Assembly (NCBI GenBank): GCA_049423065.1
Contig: JBMSQB010000071.1
Location: 1-24,759 of the forward strand
Direction of reading: 5' to 3'
From: SYIM01 sp041182885
GTDB taxonomy: Bacteria; Pseudomonadota; Gammaproteobacteria; Burkholderiales; Burkholderiaceae_E
Length of the DNA stretch: 24,759 nt
The translations under genes and the position numbers were made by a program. The stretch's first letter is position 1; each line of letters starts with the position of its first letter. Positions 16,101-21,321 of this stretch are shown piece by piece. The notes beneath the pieces are model-generated. The model searched no databases. It had not been told where the DNA came from and was given only the letters and a program-made list of their open reading frames with translations.

Positions 16101-16953
16101 AGATCTTGTCATCGCTTCGCGTCAACACTGTTCCGCCATTGGAGAATTCGGGCGAAGCAAATGAATACGTCGTCGCCGCTTGGGTGCTGCCCGAGTTGAA
16201 GACGTCAAATTGGCCAACCGGAAATTTTGAATTCTGGGCCCCCCCCATCCCGACGACGCGAAAGCCGGCAACCACTGGGTCGTTTGCCGAGGGGCTGGGG
16301 TAAGCCTGCGCATATTTCTGATTGACGGCAGTCAGGATCTGTGAGGCGCTGTAGGTGACGCTCACCTCGGGTGTGGCCTGCGCCGCCCCGGTCATCAGCG
16401 GCACCGGGAACGTGGCCGCGTTCACCAGCGGGGCAAGCGAGCCGTTGCCCGTTGCCGGCTTGAGCAGCACGTCAATGCGGTGATCCCAGGCAACGCCCCC
16501 GGCAATCTTCACCTGAAACTGGTCATCCATCGGGTCAGGCGTACCGGCGCCCGCCGTTCGCAGGACCTGGAGCACCTGGGTCCCGCCCGATACACCCCCC
16601 ATGAAAGTGCCAAATACACCGGGCGTTGTATCGCTGACATCCGTGTAGGACGGATCATTGTCAGCCCGGACCCAGATCGATACCGGCCCAGACATCAAAT
16701 TCATCGGAGGCGATACGAGGATGGCCGACTGAACGGCCGCACGGGTCACAATGCTGTTGGCAGTCGTAGGCAGGCCGGTGAGGAGCGTCAGTTGGTCAGC
16801 CATGGGCGACTGCCCGGGCAGGACATTGCCAACCGCTACAAACCACTGAACGACGGAGGGGCTGCCTCCGAGCGCAAGCGTGAACGTGTCATCAACGCTT
16901 CCTCCGATGTTGTCCTGTCCAGGAGAAAGCGAAAGGCTGGCGGTGAAGGTCAT
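7159..16953 (-). CDS. Giant multidomain RTX adhesin-like protein, type I secretion substrate
   Basis: This 3264-aa protein lacks a signal peptide. ATG 16953 is preferred over the in-frame TTG at 16971 because GGAG lies 8 nt before it. Approximate layout: beta-rich N-terminus 1-330; four diverged ~90-aa repeats (337-413, 453-540, 817-910, 935-1022); Calx-beta-like segments (608-722, 1077-1195) and a Gly-rich linker (730-749); seven delta-60-like propeller repeats (1275-1671, motif DGKIVVAG then DTSFG.NG); two tandem jelly-roll-like domains (1769-1918, 1933-2085); two Ig/SwmB-like domains each followed by RTX repeats (2100-2292, 2492-2653); another RTX patch (2805-2850); a beta-helix-like stretch (2937-3008); the main RTX block (3009-3118) and a secretion tail ending DFAGQLYA. 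RTX nonapeptides bind calcium and fold the protein outside the cell. It lies just ahead of the T1SS genes. A surface adhesin or matrix protein is the likely role; its ligand is unknown. Confidence 0.93.
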   Translation of the reverse strand: MTFTASLSLSPGQDNIGGSVDDTFTLALGGSPSVVQWFVAVGNVLPGQSPMADQLTLLTGLPTTANSIVTRAAVQSAILVSPPMNLMSGPVSIWVRADNDPSYTDVSDTTPGVFGTFMGGVSGGTQVLQVLRTAGAGTPDPMDDQFQVKIAGGVAWDHRIDVLLKPATGNGSLAPLVNAATFPVPLMTGAAQATPEVSVTYSASQILTAVNQKYAQAYPSPSANDPVVAGFRVVGMGGAQNSKFPVGQFDVFNSGSTQAATTYSFASPEFSNGGTVLTRSDDKISFVFNVDGAGATQANAPAFKVAPLIKNSGIPVNLVASGNTYTLDHSALSGGASIYRLSVGVGGYQIREVEIALPAGQLPSAASIASAFAQVPGSKSPIASVTASGQNLVVTMGTEAPVDSTVSLTPVMVERPYPFQADTVSEMLNQPVAGVEIVPGAYAGSGGSASGAAEVQHLTLPADVTPGVRYGLTLGYSKVVFTPDAGTHSALVAAANQALAALSYAPVQLALGTGSVAGKLIVSFKDNGPQDAVQLGKVVALSPTYNASTQRFELTRPAVEASMKFMGVSIVDALEVQASAPGSTSSASSTVVVIPVPRANPVSNVSLAGTNTSPIFAESAADPVYNVTLTQPLGNGEQLLFRVLPPGYTSVSMGPASADDFDLTVVNGAPQGVVNFASASALVGSFTLPIRADAQTESMETFDIHIGHLEAGQFVLDRSVPSQMIASESGGGSTGGGGNTGGGTETADLPSVTVGTPPWAGLQTADDFSDDSLVLQVQGSDIVGRSSYEVGVAVRVTSRTSTGSAIITQQGDATHAESVKLALPSTGLGGRDYALQVGNQELVTTLGSSQTAADLASSLNSAAADAGLPVTVTVVPPAVGTTAYSLQVTWTANGPQDAPVSLSQLSVVDGPQLFLRPGSAVPAAVVTEGTITTAEVQRFALTGPVTLDPNTFYGVAIPHGPLLVARTDATPTLNEIITELLAQAPANLPVAAVQSADALTLTWTNPGEVQGVASFSALAPLTANNSGAILRTELINAIKVSQVASPVELKIGVKELSDADGNMESVAVVAPLPQTVSHLQGPAEAAEGSTVTLTVHFSAPVPIGSQFYWQAEPAPGLSAGFTKTDLVGSFSGDWPRGQVQLTALAGDSTKAESGTISLVIAQDTANESAEGFVVQVGVVSGGNFISDGYGHPIQIGTPAVAPSGLQPALLDRPFLKVPGTTAQPAQTDARSDSGTPGNPSDDSSGRIALDGTEKVTVAVGPITAGDGFVGLPIGTANDEAYALALLPDGKIAVAGRSMGTPSYAGAIALLNPDGSLAQSFSADGVVLSSAVQFNAIAVTGNAIVAVGEKIQGNYNDITVAKFDLAGNPFTGFGANGVAVIPVTVGDGHDTAKAVAIQADGSIVVAGQSNATGRLTETTLLRLTPNGTPDASFGNQGKVVVSLGVTHEGANSINLLSDGSMIVGGPDYNNDRKTTLLKFGSNGVLDSSFGVSGKVVTPVYDAGSSFVAEGAVALQGDKILVSGTDSDGNSQKFQIARFNANGSPDTSFGVNGVVVFNGMEDAGNAIAVQPDGKIVVAGGTLTYRAALNGYRPEFTVTRLTANGQLDTSFSGDGKYVLPTTPFGSYASQVLIDSAGRIVVAGSLGHTNQGTFDFAVLRLLPDGSPDPDFDRVPASSATLPDNAQALFDAIRNAATVTEFSAAVSAASSALDVRFWVDKGSANIDTDADAEPNVQALLRYTPPAPGAERIDFAAVGIVPVAPYSPPANLKVSFEATDASGYALVDFGGAVATVVTDAPAGASGRAAKVVKHSGAETWAGTTFLTLAGKEVIASGAETVTMRVYAPDAGTTVMLKLESAANKDLFIERQATTTQAGGWETLTFNFAGASHTIDFTKASVFFEFNQSGSGKTFYFDDVGFAGANLPVAPVAQLVAVTSFEAGDQSGYALGEGPDFGGAVSALSADGPPGSNGKVAKVVKTAGAQTWAGTTFLTLSGKEVISAGHEMVTMKVHSPGAGTVVMLKVESGTNGNVFIEKQAVTTKTGEWETLTFNFSGADHTPDYAKASVFFDFGAAGTGKTYYFDDAAFGNALPTIAPVEGPPLNTGLSFSETAPGPVKSTLTLGFNEPVAINGQLNPVPGLIDSWRSTLRVDLNPPQQGPAPLMGGVTGPSGGSVQIVAVSGFSADGSRTLSLTTDRNMAADNVIRLVIPRETQTSTATLTDAAGTVLSDVEYWAGGNGPNTIDLSDYFSDRTLWLRGNAGNDQLTGTSRPDWLIDGSGADVLSGGAGADTLILVEGGLSATGSSTGTYSIDKIRIGWGESVVVPSGGVRDVIGPGSLAGSGFDIVSGNSTQDVLSLPSRLIVADDSAYVSGTANSNEGRAITIGSHKVTGGIVTFRTAGNEVVIPDTPQEVTDAVWYLSRNLSAAGATVAFAFDREGNGTAESLMLFQQGAMVSAGLDTSSAYRLPGTLLTFRDLVGVGGVTLGHSAGTRVIQIADELAPDVAAVALTASAVDIDFTEGITVTGNAGFTLKKNGIDPLSFTAARNGDSSARLSFTPALGTADWVLLDIDGSVATNAISDAKGNRVIDNDGEWGGLALGSTGPNLIDLSGNQFSPTLFYDVEAGAGNDTIVGSSGDGYIVGGPGADSVSGGTGRDGFEFVPGDSPAVQVQLVSGQVSAFSFAAGADVITDLGPDEFVSLVPRNHQLRDIEGLRPMGTGLQAMSGVMPADGKVTDQGFFIVRGQMSQSGGATQFAVTQSGPDTLVVYDGAADSSVVDTGLVLLGVTPDEVYTSVGSINHRPDQAGYQGDEIRRGTDGDDTIEGGGSDNLVLIGAGGNDLGRGLAEGDMFVGGAGLDIAQLPGAVGDYVVKLATAGQRALVRGLSNDTYSDSQSVFAIQPKSGATGLVLVQAELLKFGDAGAAVDPMSLVAGGALVVNSAVSGAFSSIAAAIASAANGATIIVSAVHADPAAFAPIIVNKNDLHIVLENDSAPPLTFQLAEAASVKSLSLFGLGAANLIGNSFDNVLIGNDGDNLVDGRGGNDWLLGEEGDDQLFGGAGQDWLDGGAGADRLFGGSGNDVLLSMDAAPAGDILIAGSGNDLLIAGPSAEEGPVRMMGGSGSDVFRIASGSGALPDDSPDGAGAPDRVNAFIADLTTADGLDLSALRTSAEGIAALGSLPAGAAVSGDYRVSLDGLYIAGLQAVTSDNNHAGAAAPIEALGAGSSLSAALVGSAEMAAAAARMIEMPSMQELADKMLPDLYMPLADFAGQLYA
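7600..7929 (-). repeat. C-terminal RTX nonapeptide array of the giant protein
   Basis: Successive GGxGxDxLx units are visible: GRGGNDWLL, GEEGDDQLF, GGAGQDWLD, GGAGADRLF, GGSGNDVLL. After a short break GSGNDLLIAG and MMGGSGSDVF follow. These are calcium-binding beta-roll repeats typical of type I secretion substrates. Confidence 0.93.
8404..8540 (-). repeat. Short RTX patch in the giant protein
   Basis: Units GTDGDDTIE, GAGGNDLGR and GGAGLDIAQ form a brief, partly degenerate RTX patch. It leads into a ~70-residue segment that is also present in the two other RTX proteins of this window. Confidence 0.75.
8995..9109 (-). repeat. Internal RTX repeats after the second Ig-like domain
   Basis: GAGNDTIVG, GPGADSVSG and GGTGRDGFEF are RTX units. 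They are preceded by GPNLIDLS, which also precedes the other internal RTX set at 10078-10200 (GPNTIDLS). An Ig-like plus RTX unit therefore appears to have been duplicated. Confidence 0.75.
10078..10200 (-). repeat. Internal RTX repeats after the first Ig-like domain
   Basis: GNAGNDQLT, GSGADVLSG and GGAGADTLIL follow the RTX consensus. They come directly after an Ig/SwmB-like beta domain that ends with GPNTIDLS. Confidence 0.75.
10700..11157 (-). repeat. Second copy of a tandem jelly-roll-like domain
   Basis: This copy runs from SFEAGDQSGYAL to YYFDDAAFGNA. It aligns along its full ~150 residues with the copy at 11201-11649, sharing GAQTWAGTTFLTLSGKEVI, ETLTFNFSGADHT, KASVFFDF and TYYFDD. 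The fold resembles carbohydrate-binding-module jelly rolls that end in a FDD strand. Sugar binding is inferred, not shown. Confidence 0.8.
11201..11649 (-). repeat. First copy of a tandem jelly-roll-like domain
   Basis: This copy runs from SFEATDASGYAL to YFDDVGFAGA. It shares GAETWAGTTFLTLAGKEVI, WETLTFNFAGASHT and FYFDDV with the next copy. The two have clearly diverged at DNA level, so the duplication is not recent. Confidence 0.8.
11943..13131 (-). repeat. Seven delta-60-like beta-propeller repeats
   Basis: Seven ~50-60-aa repeats follow the pattern A-x-x-DGKIxVAG…LxRxxxNGxxDxSFGxxG. Examples are ALLPDGKIAVAG, AIQADGSIVVAG, NLLSDGSMIVGG, AVQPDGKIVVAG and LIDSAGRIVVAG. Seven blades would close a full beta-propeller within the RTX giant. 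Confidence 0.8.
13890..15945 (-). repeat. Four dispersed ~90-aa beta repeats in the N-terminal third of the giant protein
   Basis: Four segments share the order Y-x-L-x-V, a central Ala-rich helix-like stretch, T-V-x-x, L-x-x-x-W/F and a closing NGPQD-like turn followed by V-S-L. They lie at 15945-15715 (closing EAPVDSTVSL), 15595-15335 (NGPQDAVQLG), 14505-14225 (NGPQDAPVSLS) and 14150-13890 (PGEVQGVASFS). A Calx-beta-like region and a Gly-rich linker separate the second from the third. I do not recognise the family. Confidence 0.55.
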
Positions 16954-17257
16954 GGCGGGCGCTCCGGGCAATAAAATGCATCACAGGAACGGCACCCCGG
17001 CAGACGGCTAGCAGGGCTCGGGCACGGCTTCCCGAATGCTCGGCAGAAGTTGACTACTAACGATGGCGAAGGTCAAGCGGCGGAGTCCAAATTAAGGGAA
17101 AACGCCACCGTCCGAAGCCGTTCTCGCCGAGCTTGAACCGGCGCGAAAGCTTTGTGCGCTTATCCTGTAACGAACGCGTCCGCAACAGCACTGGCGCGTG
17201 GCGAAACTCAACGACGCGATGCGTTGACCGCCACCCTTCTGGGGTAACTGAAACCTG
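16954..17257. other. 304-bp gap upstream of the giant RTX gene
   Basis: No convincing gene lies between the 681-aa RTX gene and the giant one. Minus-strand TTGACC at 17071-17076 is followed 17 bp later by TCAACT at 17048-17053. This is a possible but weak promoter that would give an ~88-nt leader. A small inverted repeat (ACCC…GGGT) just past the stop at 17258 lacks a T-tract. Confidence 0.4.
17048..17076 (-). promoter_or_regulatory. Weak candidate promoter for the giant RTX gene
   Basis: TTGACC matches a sigma-70 -35 box in five of six positions. It is spaced 17 bp from TCAACT, which matches only three of six of the -10 consensus. The position, about 90 bp before the ATG at 16953, is sensible. 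The low -10 score keeps confidence low. Confidence 0.2.
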
Positions 17258-19303
17258 TCAGCCCACTGGCGACAAATCAAGCTCCAACTGGCTGAGGAGC
17301 TGGCCGTGTTCGAAGTAGATTGGCAACACGGCATCAACCGTTTCCTGCATGCTGCTTGAGTAAGGCGCGCCAGCCTTCGCCTGCAGGACGTCGCTGCGCT
17401 GCAGCGCGGCGGTGAGCTCTGCCTCGCCCGCCACGAGCGATATGAACAGCGCGCTACCGGAGGCGACCGGCGCAAACGGTGCCGGCATGCGTCCCACTTC
17501 GTTGTTGACCGGACCTTCCAGCCCCTGCACGAACAACTCATCGAGGGACACACGGGTATCGCCGGTTAAAGCAGTCGAGGATGCCGACACTTTGACGGCG
17601 GTGACTCGCCCCGCTAAGGAAAATGCACTGAAATCGGGAGCATAGGCCGACCCGCCAACGAACGCAGACAGATCGATTCCATCATTCAACGACAGATCTG
17701 CAACATGGACCCTGAATCCCTGCAGATCGACCTCTTCACTGCCCTCCACCCCTTCAAGACTCATGAGGCGGAAGACGTCGGCGCCGGAGCCACCCATCAT
17801 TCGAATACTGGCTGCCTGATAGGACCCGGCCGCCATCAGAAGATCAGCGCCCGAACCCCCGAGCAACACGTCTGTCTCGTGGGCCTGCGGCGCATCAGAC
17901 GACACCGCATGGGTACCCCCCTCATCGGCGAGCAAAATGTCGTTTCCTGACCCTCCGCTGACACTATCCCATCCGTCACCGCCATCGAGCCAGTCAGCGC
18001 CAGCTCCACCCTGCAACTGATCGTTACCGCCGACCCCGAGCATGGAGTCGTTGCCCGCGCCACCATCGATGTCGTTGTCAGCGTTGTTGCCGATAAGCAG
18101 ATTGGCGTAGCTGTTGCCGCGAATGCCGGCGGGTCCGTCGCCCATCAGTGTGAAGCGTTCGACCTCGGCGTCCTCCTTGAGGTGGAACCTGAGCGCGCCG
18201 GCATTCGGGTTCAACAGGAGAACTCGCAGATCATTGACCGCCACCTCGAGCGGCAGGTAACTGCCTTCATCGTGTAGGTGAGAGACGATGATCGTGTCAC
18301 CCGCAACGGCCGACGCGAGGGCCAATCGGATACTCGCAAAGGCGAGGGGATCCGATGGGTCGACCAGCTTCACCGGCGTGCCGGCATTGAGCATTCGAAG
18401 CGGATTCACCAGAGTTGAGGAAGACCCGAACTGCAGCCCCTCAGCCTGGACGAACACCGGGTCGCCCACCCCGCTGGCCGACAGCACAGCAAACAATGGG
18501 GCTTCAGGTTCGAGGGACATGCCAGCACTGCTGGCATCCGATGGCTGGGCGAGCGCTCCACGAATGGCTTCGCCCAGCGTGTACTCAACATTCGCGGACG
18601 CCAGCTTGACCGAATAAGCGGTCTGGGCATTTGGAAAACGCGCAGTGTCGGTTCCGGCGCCGCCAACAAATGCGTCGCCCGACGAAAGATTGATCGCTGT
18701 ATCGTTGCCTGCAAACCCGAAAACCAGGGCCTGCGCAGCCACCGATGCATCGAGTGAGACATTGTCGGCGTCATCACCCTTGACGACGGAAAGCCCGGGG
18801 ACCGTCAGAGTGAAATCAGGCAGTACGGTTGGCAGGCCTCCCACCGAAGAGGGATACGTGTAGCCGAGAGAATCGGTGAAGGTGTCAACCACCACCTTGA
18901 TGGGTGAAACCTGACTCACCAGCGGCTTGACATCGAGTACCAGGCTGACGAGCTTTTGCTGACCCTGATGCTCTCCGGATGCCTCGAATACCGGGTCGAC
19001 GAAAACCTGCTGACCCGACCCCGGCGCAGACTCGGTGCTGTTGAAGAGAGCGACGATGATGGTGGAACTGCCGCCGACCAGCCCTGTCCAACCCGTGGGC
19101 AGCGTGTAATTGCTGGAGCCGGTTGACAGCGACGCATCATTCGAATCGAGCGTGATTTCAAAAGCCGCCTCGATAACGCCCCGGGTGTCGCCCGCAAGGC
19201 GCTTGACCCATATCTCCAGGGCAAATTTTCCGCCGGCAGCCTGCGACCAATCGAGTACGAAAATGGAAGCCGGAGCGGTAAGCGGTGGCACGGTGGTTGA
19301 CAT
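17258..19303 (-). CDS. RTX protein with cohesin-like N-terminal domain, type I secretion substrate
   Basis: This 681-aa protein starts at ATG 19303 (MSTTVPPL); a TTG seven codons upstream is an alternative start. It has no signal peptide. Residues about 10-150 form a beta-sandwich-like domain with GVIEAAFEITLDSNDASLS, GGSSTIIVALF and LVSLVLDVKP. This spacing resembles cohesin or cohesin-like domains; the assignment is tentative. Residues about 173-222 hold early RTX-like units, 207-293 a post-RTX segment, 320-395 a beta-helix-like stretch, 395-514 the main RTX array, and 515-681 the secretion tail. From about residue 200 to the end it aligns with the C-terminus of the giant protein, including MMGGSGADVFR, RVSLDEL and SSMQE, so the two are paralogous substrates. 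It sits 111 bp downstream of the dockerin-like gene and 304 bp upstream of the giant gene, on the same strand. Confidence 0.88.
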   Translation of the reverse strand: MSTTVPPLTAPASIFVLDWSQAAGGKFALEIWVKRLAGDTRGVIEAAFEITLDSNDASLSTGSSNYTLPTGWTGLVGGSSTIIVALFNSTESAPGSGQQVFVDPVFEASGEHQGQQKLVSLVLDVKPLVSQVSPIKVVVDTFTDSLGYTYPSSVGGLPTVLPDFTLTVPGLSVVKGDDADNVSLDASVAAQALVFGFAGNDTAINLSSGDAFVGGAGTDTARFPNAQTAYSVKLASANVEYTLGEAIRGALAQPSDASSAGMSLEPEAPLFAVLSASGVGDPVFVQAEGLQFGSSSTLVNPLRMLNAGTPVKLVDPSDPLAFASIRLALASAVAGDTIIVSHLHDEGSYLPLEVAVNDLRVLLLNPNAGALRFHLKEDAEVERFTLMGDGPAGIRGNSYANLLIGNNADNDIDGGAGNDSMLGVGGNDQLQGGAGADWLDGGDGWDSVSGGSGNDILLADEGGTHAVSSDAPQAHETDVLLGGSGADLLMAAGSYQAASIRMMGGSGADVFRLMSLEGVEGSEEVDLQGFRVHVADLSLNDGIDLSAFVGGSAYAPDFSAFSLAGRVTAVKVSASSTALTGDTRVSLDELFVQGLEGPVNNEVGRMPAPFAPVASGSALFISLVAGEAELTAALQRSDVLQAKAGAPYSSSMQETVDAVLPIYFEHGQLLSQLELDLSPVG
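17763..18119 (-). repeat. RTX nonapeptide array of the 681-aa protein
   Basis: Units GGAGNDSML, GVGGNDQLQ, GGAGADWLD, GGDGWDSVS, GGSGNDILL, GGSGADLLM and MGGSGADVF follow the calcium-binding consensus. Order and breaks match the array at 7600-7929. Confidence 0.92.
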
Positions 19304-19414
19304 GAGACTGAGTCCGCGTCGCAAAACGCCTATTTTGCCGCATCCTCAGCCAGTAATGCGCACCGGCTGAATATAAATTTCCAAGGTTCGGCGAGGATAG
19401 TCACGAAACCCCCG

Positions 19415-21214
19415 CTAGAGGCCGACGCTTCCGTCCACGTCACCCAGCAGGTAGCCAAGCCAGTGAAGAGGTGGCCCCGTGCCAACATCCACCTCGAACC
19501 CATCGCCATCACTCGCAGGCGGCGTGTTGACACCCTGGAGCATGAAACGCCATACGCTGTCCTGAGCGGGCCGCTCAAGCCCAGCCGCCCACGACAGAAT
19601 ACCCTCGGCATCGCTGATTTCGACCGCACCGTCGCGGTCGATGTCGGCAGCCAGGCGAGCGATCTGCTCCGCGCCTGAGGCCAGTGCAACAGCGCTTACC
19701 GAGCTGGCTGAGTGGGCAGCCCCCCTGCCCGTCGCGAGTTTGAGCGCCGCCAGGACATCGCCCGCCCCAACGGCCTGATCCAGATCGGCAGGCGTAGCCG
19801 CATGACGGACAGAGGCCGTGAAGCGATCGAAATCAAGACCGTCGATCTGCCACTGGCCCGCCTCGCCTGACAGCGCACCGCGTTCACTCGCGCCCGCAGC
19901 CCCTGCACGCGCAAGCGAGATCTCCACCCCTTGGATCGGTGATCCCGACACCGCGTGGACAACCACACCCGACACACTCGCGATCTGGATCTGAAATTTC
20001 GCGACAAACTCGGGTGATAGCGCCCCAAGGCTGTCACGCACGACGAACGAAACCCTGGCGCCGGGCTGACCCAGTGCCTCGGATGCGCCCGCAACCAGCT
20101 GCAACCCGGCGAGCTCATCAAACCCCAAAGCCCGGTAGACCTGTCCGCCCAGACGAACGAACGGTGCCGTGCTGGTGGCCGGGTCGGTCGAAGCAGTAAT
20201 GCTGTCAAGGCTGACCGCAACCGACCCGATTGCCGGGAAACTGACCACCTCACCGCTGGCGAGCCTGACATCGCCGACTGTAGGCATGGACATCAACACT
20301 GGTTTCGGTACCGATTGCCGCCATTCCTGAAGCGCGGTGGCCGAAGAGGACCCGCCCGTGTTGGTGGACAGGTTCTCGATTGGGTCAACCAGATCGAGGC
20401 CGCTCAGGCTGCCAGCCGTGAAATCGGCGCCGAAAAAGAGGTCGGCCCCAAAATTGAAAGGTTTTCCTGCCTGAGCCGAGTAGGAGCGCCCCGAAGCGCC
20501 GCCCGAGAAATCCAGACGGGGCGCGAAATTGGGGGCGAAGTCGAGCACCACGTTCGCGTTAAGCTCGAGCACAGGCGCATCGTCCAGCACCAGGGGAAGC
20601 CCGTTGAAGCGAAGAAAAAACCGCCCGGCCTTTTCCGAACCCTGGAGCGCGATGGTGAGGAGGTTCGCACCTTCGGTGACATACGAGAACAGCGTGAGAA
20701 AACGCAGGTCAAGCCATGCACGCCCTGCGTCGTCTGTGCGGGTGGCCCCGATTTCAAGACCATCGACGAGATCGATACGGACCCCGCTCTTGATCTTGGC
20801 CTGGGCACCGTCGACCCGGATCCGCGTAATGTTTTCCGAGTCGGTCTGAATGACCACCGGGATTGTGCCGCTCACGTTGTCGAGCAGCACTCCGATGGTC
20901 GCCCCAAGCTCGAGTGTGCCGCGCACAACGCTGCCGAAATGTGGTGTGACCTCGAGGGGAAGGGAAAAAAACGGAGCGCGACCGGTGCTCAGGTTCGGCT
21001 GGGTGGTGCCGGGAAGTGTATCGAGCAACTGAATCAGGTTGGACAGCGACATGGAAGCACCGCGTACCGCGCCTGCTGTGCCGCTCGCCAACGTGGTGGC
21101 CAACACCCCCGATTGGGCGCTCAAGGCCACGGCCGTGCTGAACGCGGTCGTGCTCTGGTAATCGGTGAAGACCAGCAACGGGCGGCTGATAAGGAATTCG
21201 GCGGGTGCTGACAT
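19415..21214 (-). CDS. Putative secreted protein with C-terminal dockerin-like module
   Basis: This is a protein of 599 aa from ATG 21214 (MSAPAEFLISRPLLVFTDY). An ATG at 21262 would add 16 residues but gives a Cys-rich start unlike its neighbours, and neither start has a clear ribosome binding site. There is no signal peptide. The first ~380 residues are beta-rich and unrecognised. Residues about 405-470 resemble a carboxypeptidase-regulatory-like fold (SVSGVVVHAVSGSPIQGVEI). Then come GAGDVLAALKLATGR (about 480-495) and DIDRDGAVEISDAEGILSWA (about 519-538), the two halves of a type I dockerin-like module. The second is a perfect 12-residue calcium loop with Asp at 1, 3, 5 and 12; the first has lost most calcium ligands. 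The end, LLGDVDGSVGL, resembles tails seen on bacterial dockerin-type surface proteins. It precedes the cohesin-like RTX gene and is divergent from the glycosyltransferase. It has no RTX repeats, so its export route is uncertain. Confidence 0.8.
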   Translation of the reverse strand: MSAPAEFLISRPLLVFTDYQSTTAFSTAVALSAQSGVLATTLASGTAGAVRGASMSLSNLIQLLDTLPGTTQPNLSTGRAPFFSLPLEVTPHFGSVVRGTLELGATIGVLLDNVSGTIPVVIQTDSENITRIRVDGAQAKIKSGVRIDLVDGLEIGATRTDDAGRAWLDLRFLTLFSYVTEGANLLTIALQGSEKAGRFFLRFNGLPLVLDDAPVLELNANVVLDFAPNFAPRLDFSGGASGRSYSAQAGKPFNFGADLFFGADFTAGSLSGLDLVDPIENLSTNTGGSSSATALQEWRQSVPKPVLMSMPTVGDVRLASGEVVSFPAIGSVAVSLDSITASTDPATSTAPFVRLGGQVYRALGFDELAGLQLVAGASEALGQPGARVSFVVRDSLGALSPEFVAKFQIQIASVSGVVVHAVSGSPIQGVEISLARAGAAGASERGALSGEAGQWQIDGLDFDRFTASVRHAATPADLDQAVGAGDVLAALKLATGRGAAHSASSVSAVALASGAEQIARLAADIDRDGAVEISDAEGILSWAAGLERPAQDSVWRFMLQGVNTPPASDGDGFEVDVGTGPPLHWLGYLLGDVDGSVGL

Positions 21215-21321
21215 GAAGGCGGGCTGACGTGGCGCAATGGCACAAGCGCAATTTCGAAGCATACCTGCTTGCGATGACCCGCCCCCTCCCCCCGCGCAGT
21301 CATTTCCGGCGAAAATGAGGA

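Noticed and set aside
17092..17553. Minus-strand 153-codon frame crossing the end of the 681-aa RTX gene
   Set aside because: It overlaps the coding tail in another frame and is Arg/Ser/Cys-rich; it looks like a frame shadow that happens to extend into the intergenic gap.
19330..19414. AT-richer patch with TATATT upstream of the 681-aa RTX gene as a promoter
   Set aside because: TATATT is a fair -10, but no acceptable -35 lies 16-18 bp upstream, so I do not list it as a promoter.
20315..21211. Plus-strand open frame of 298 codons opposite the dockerin-like gene
   Set aside because: No domain and biased composition; the minus-strand frame ends in a clear EF-hand-type module.
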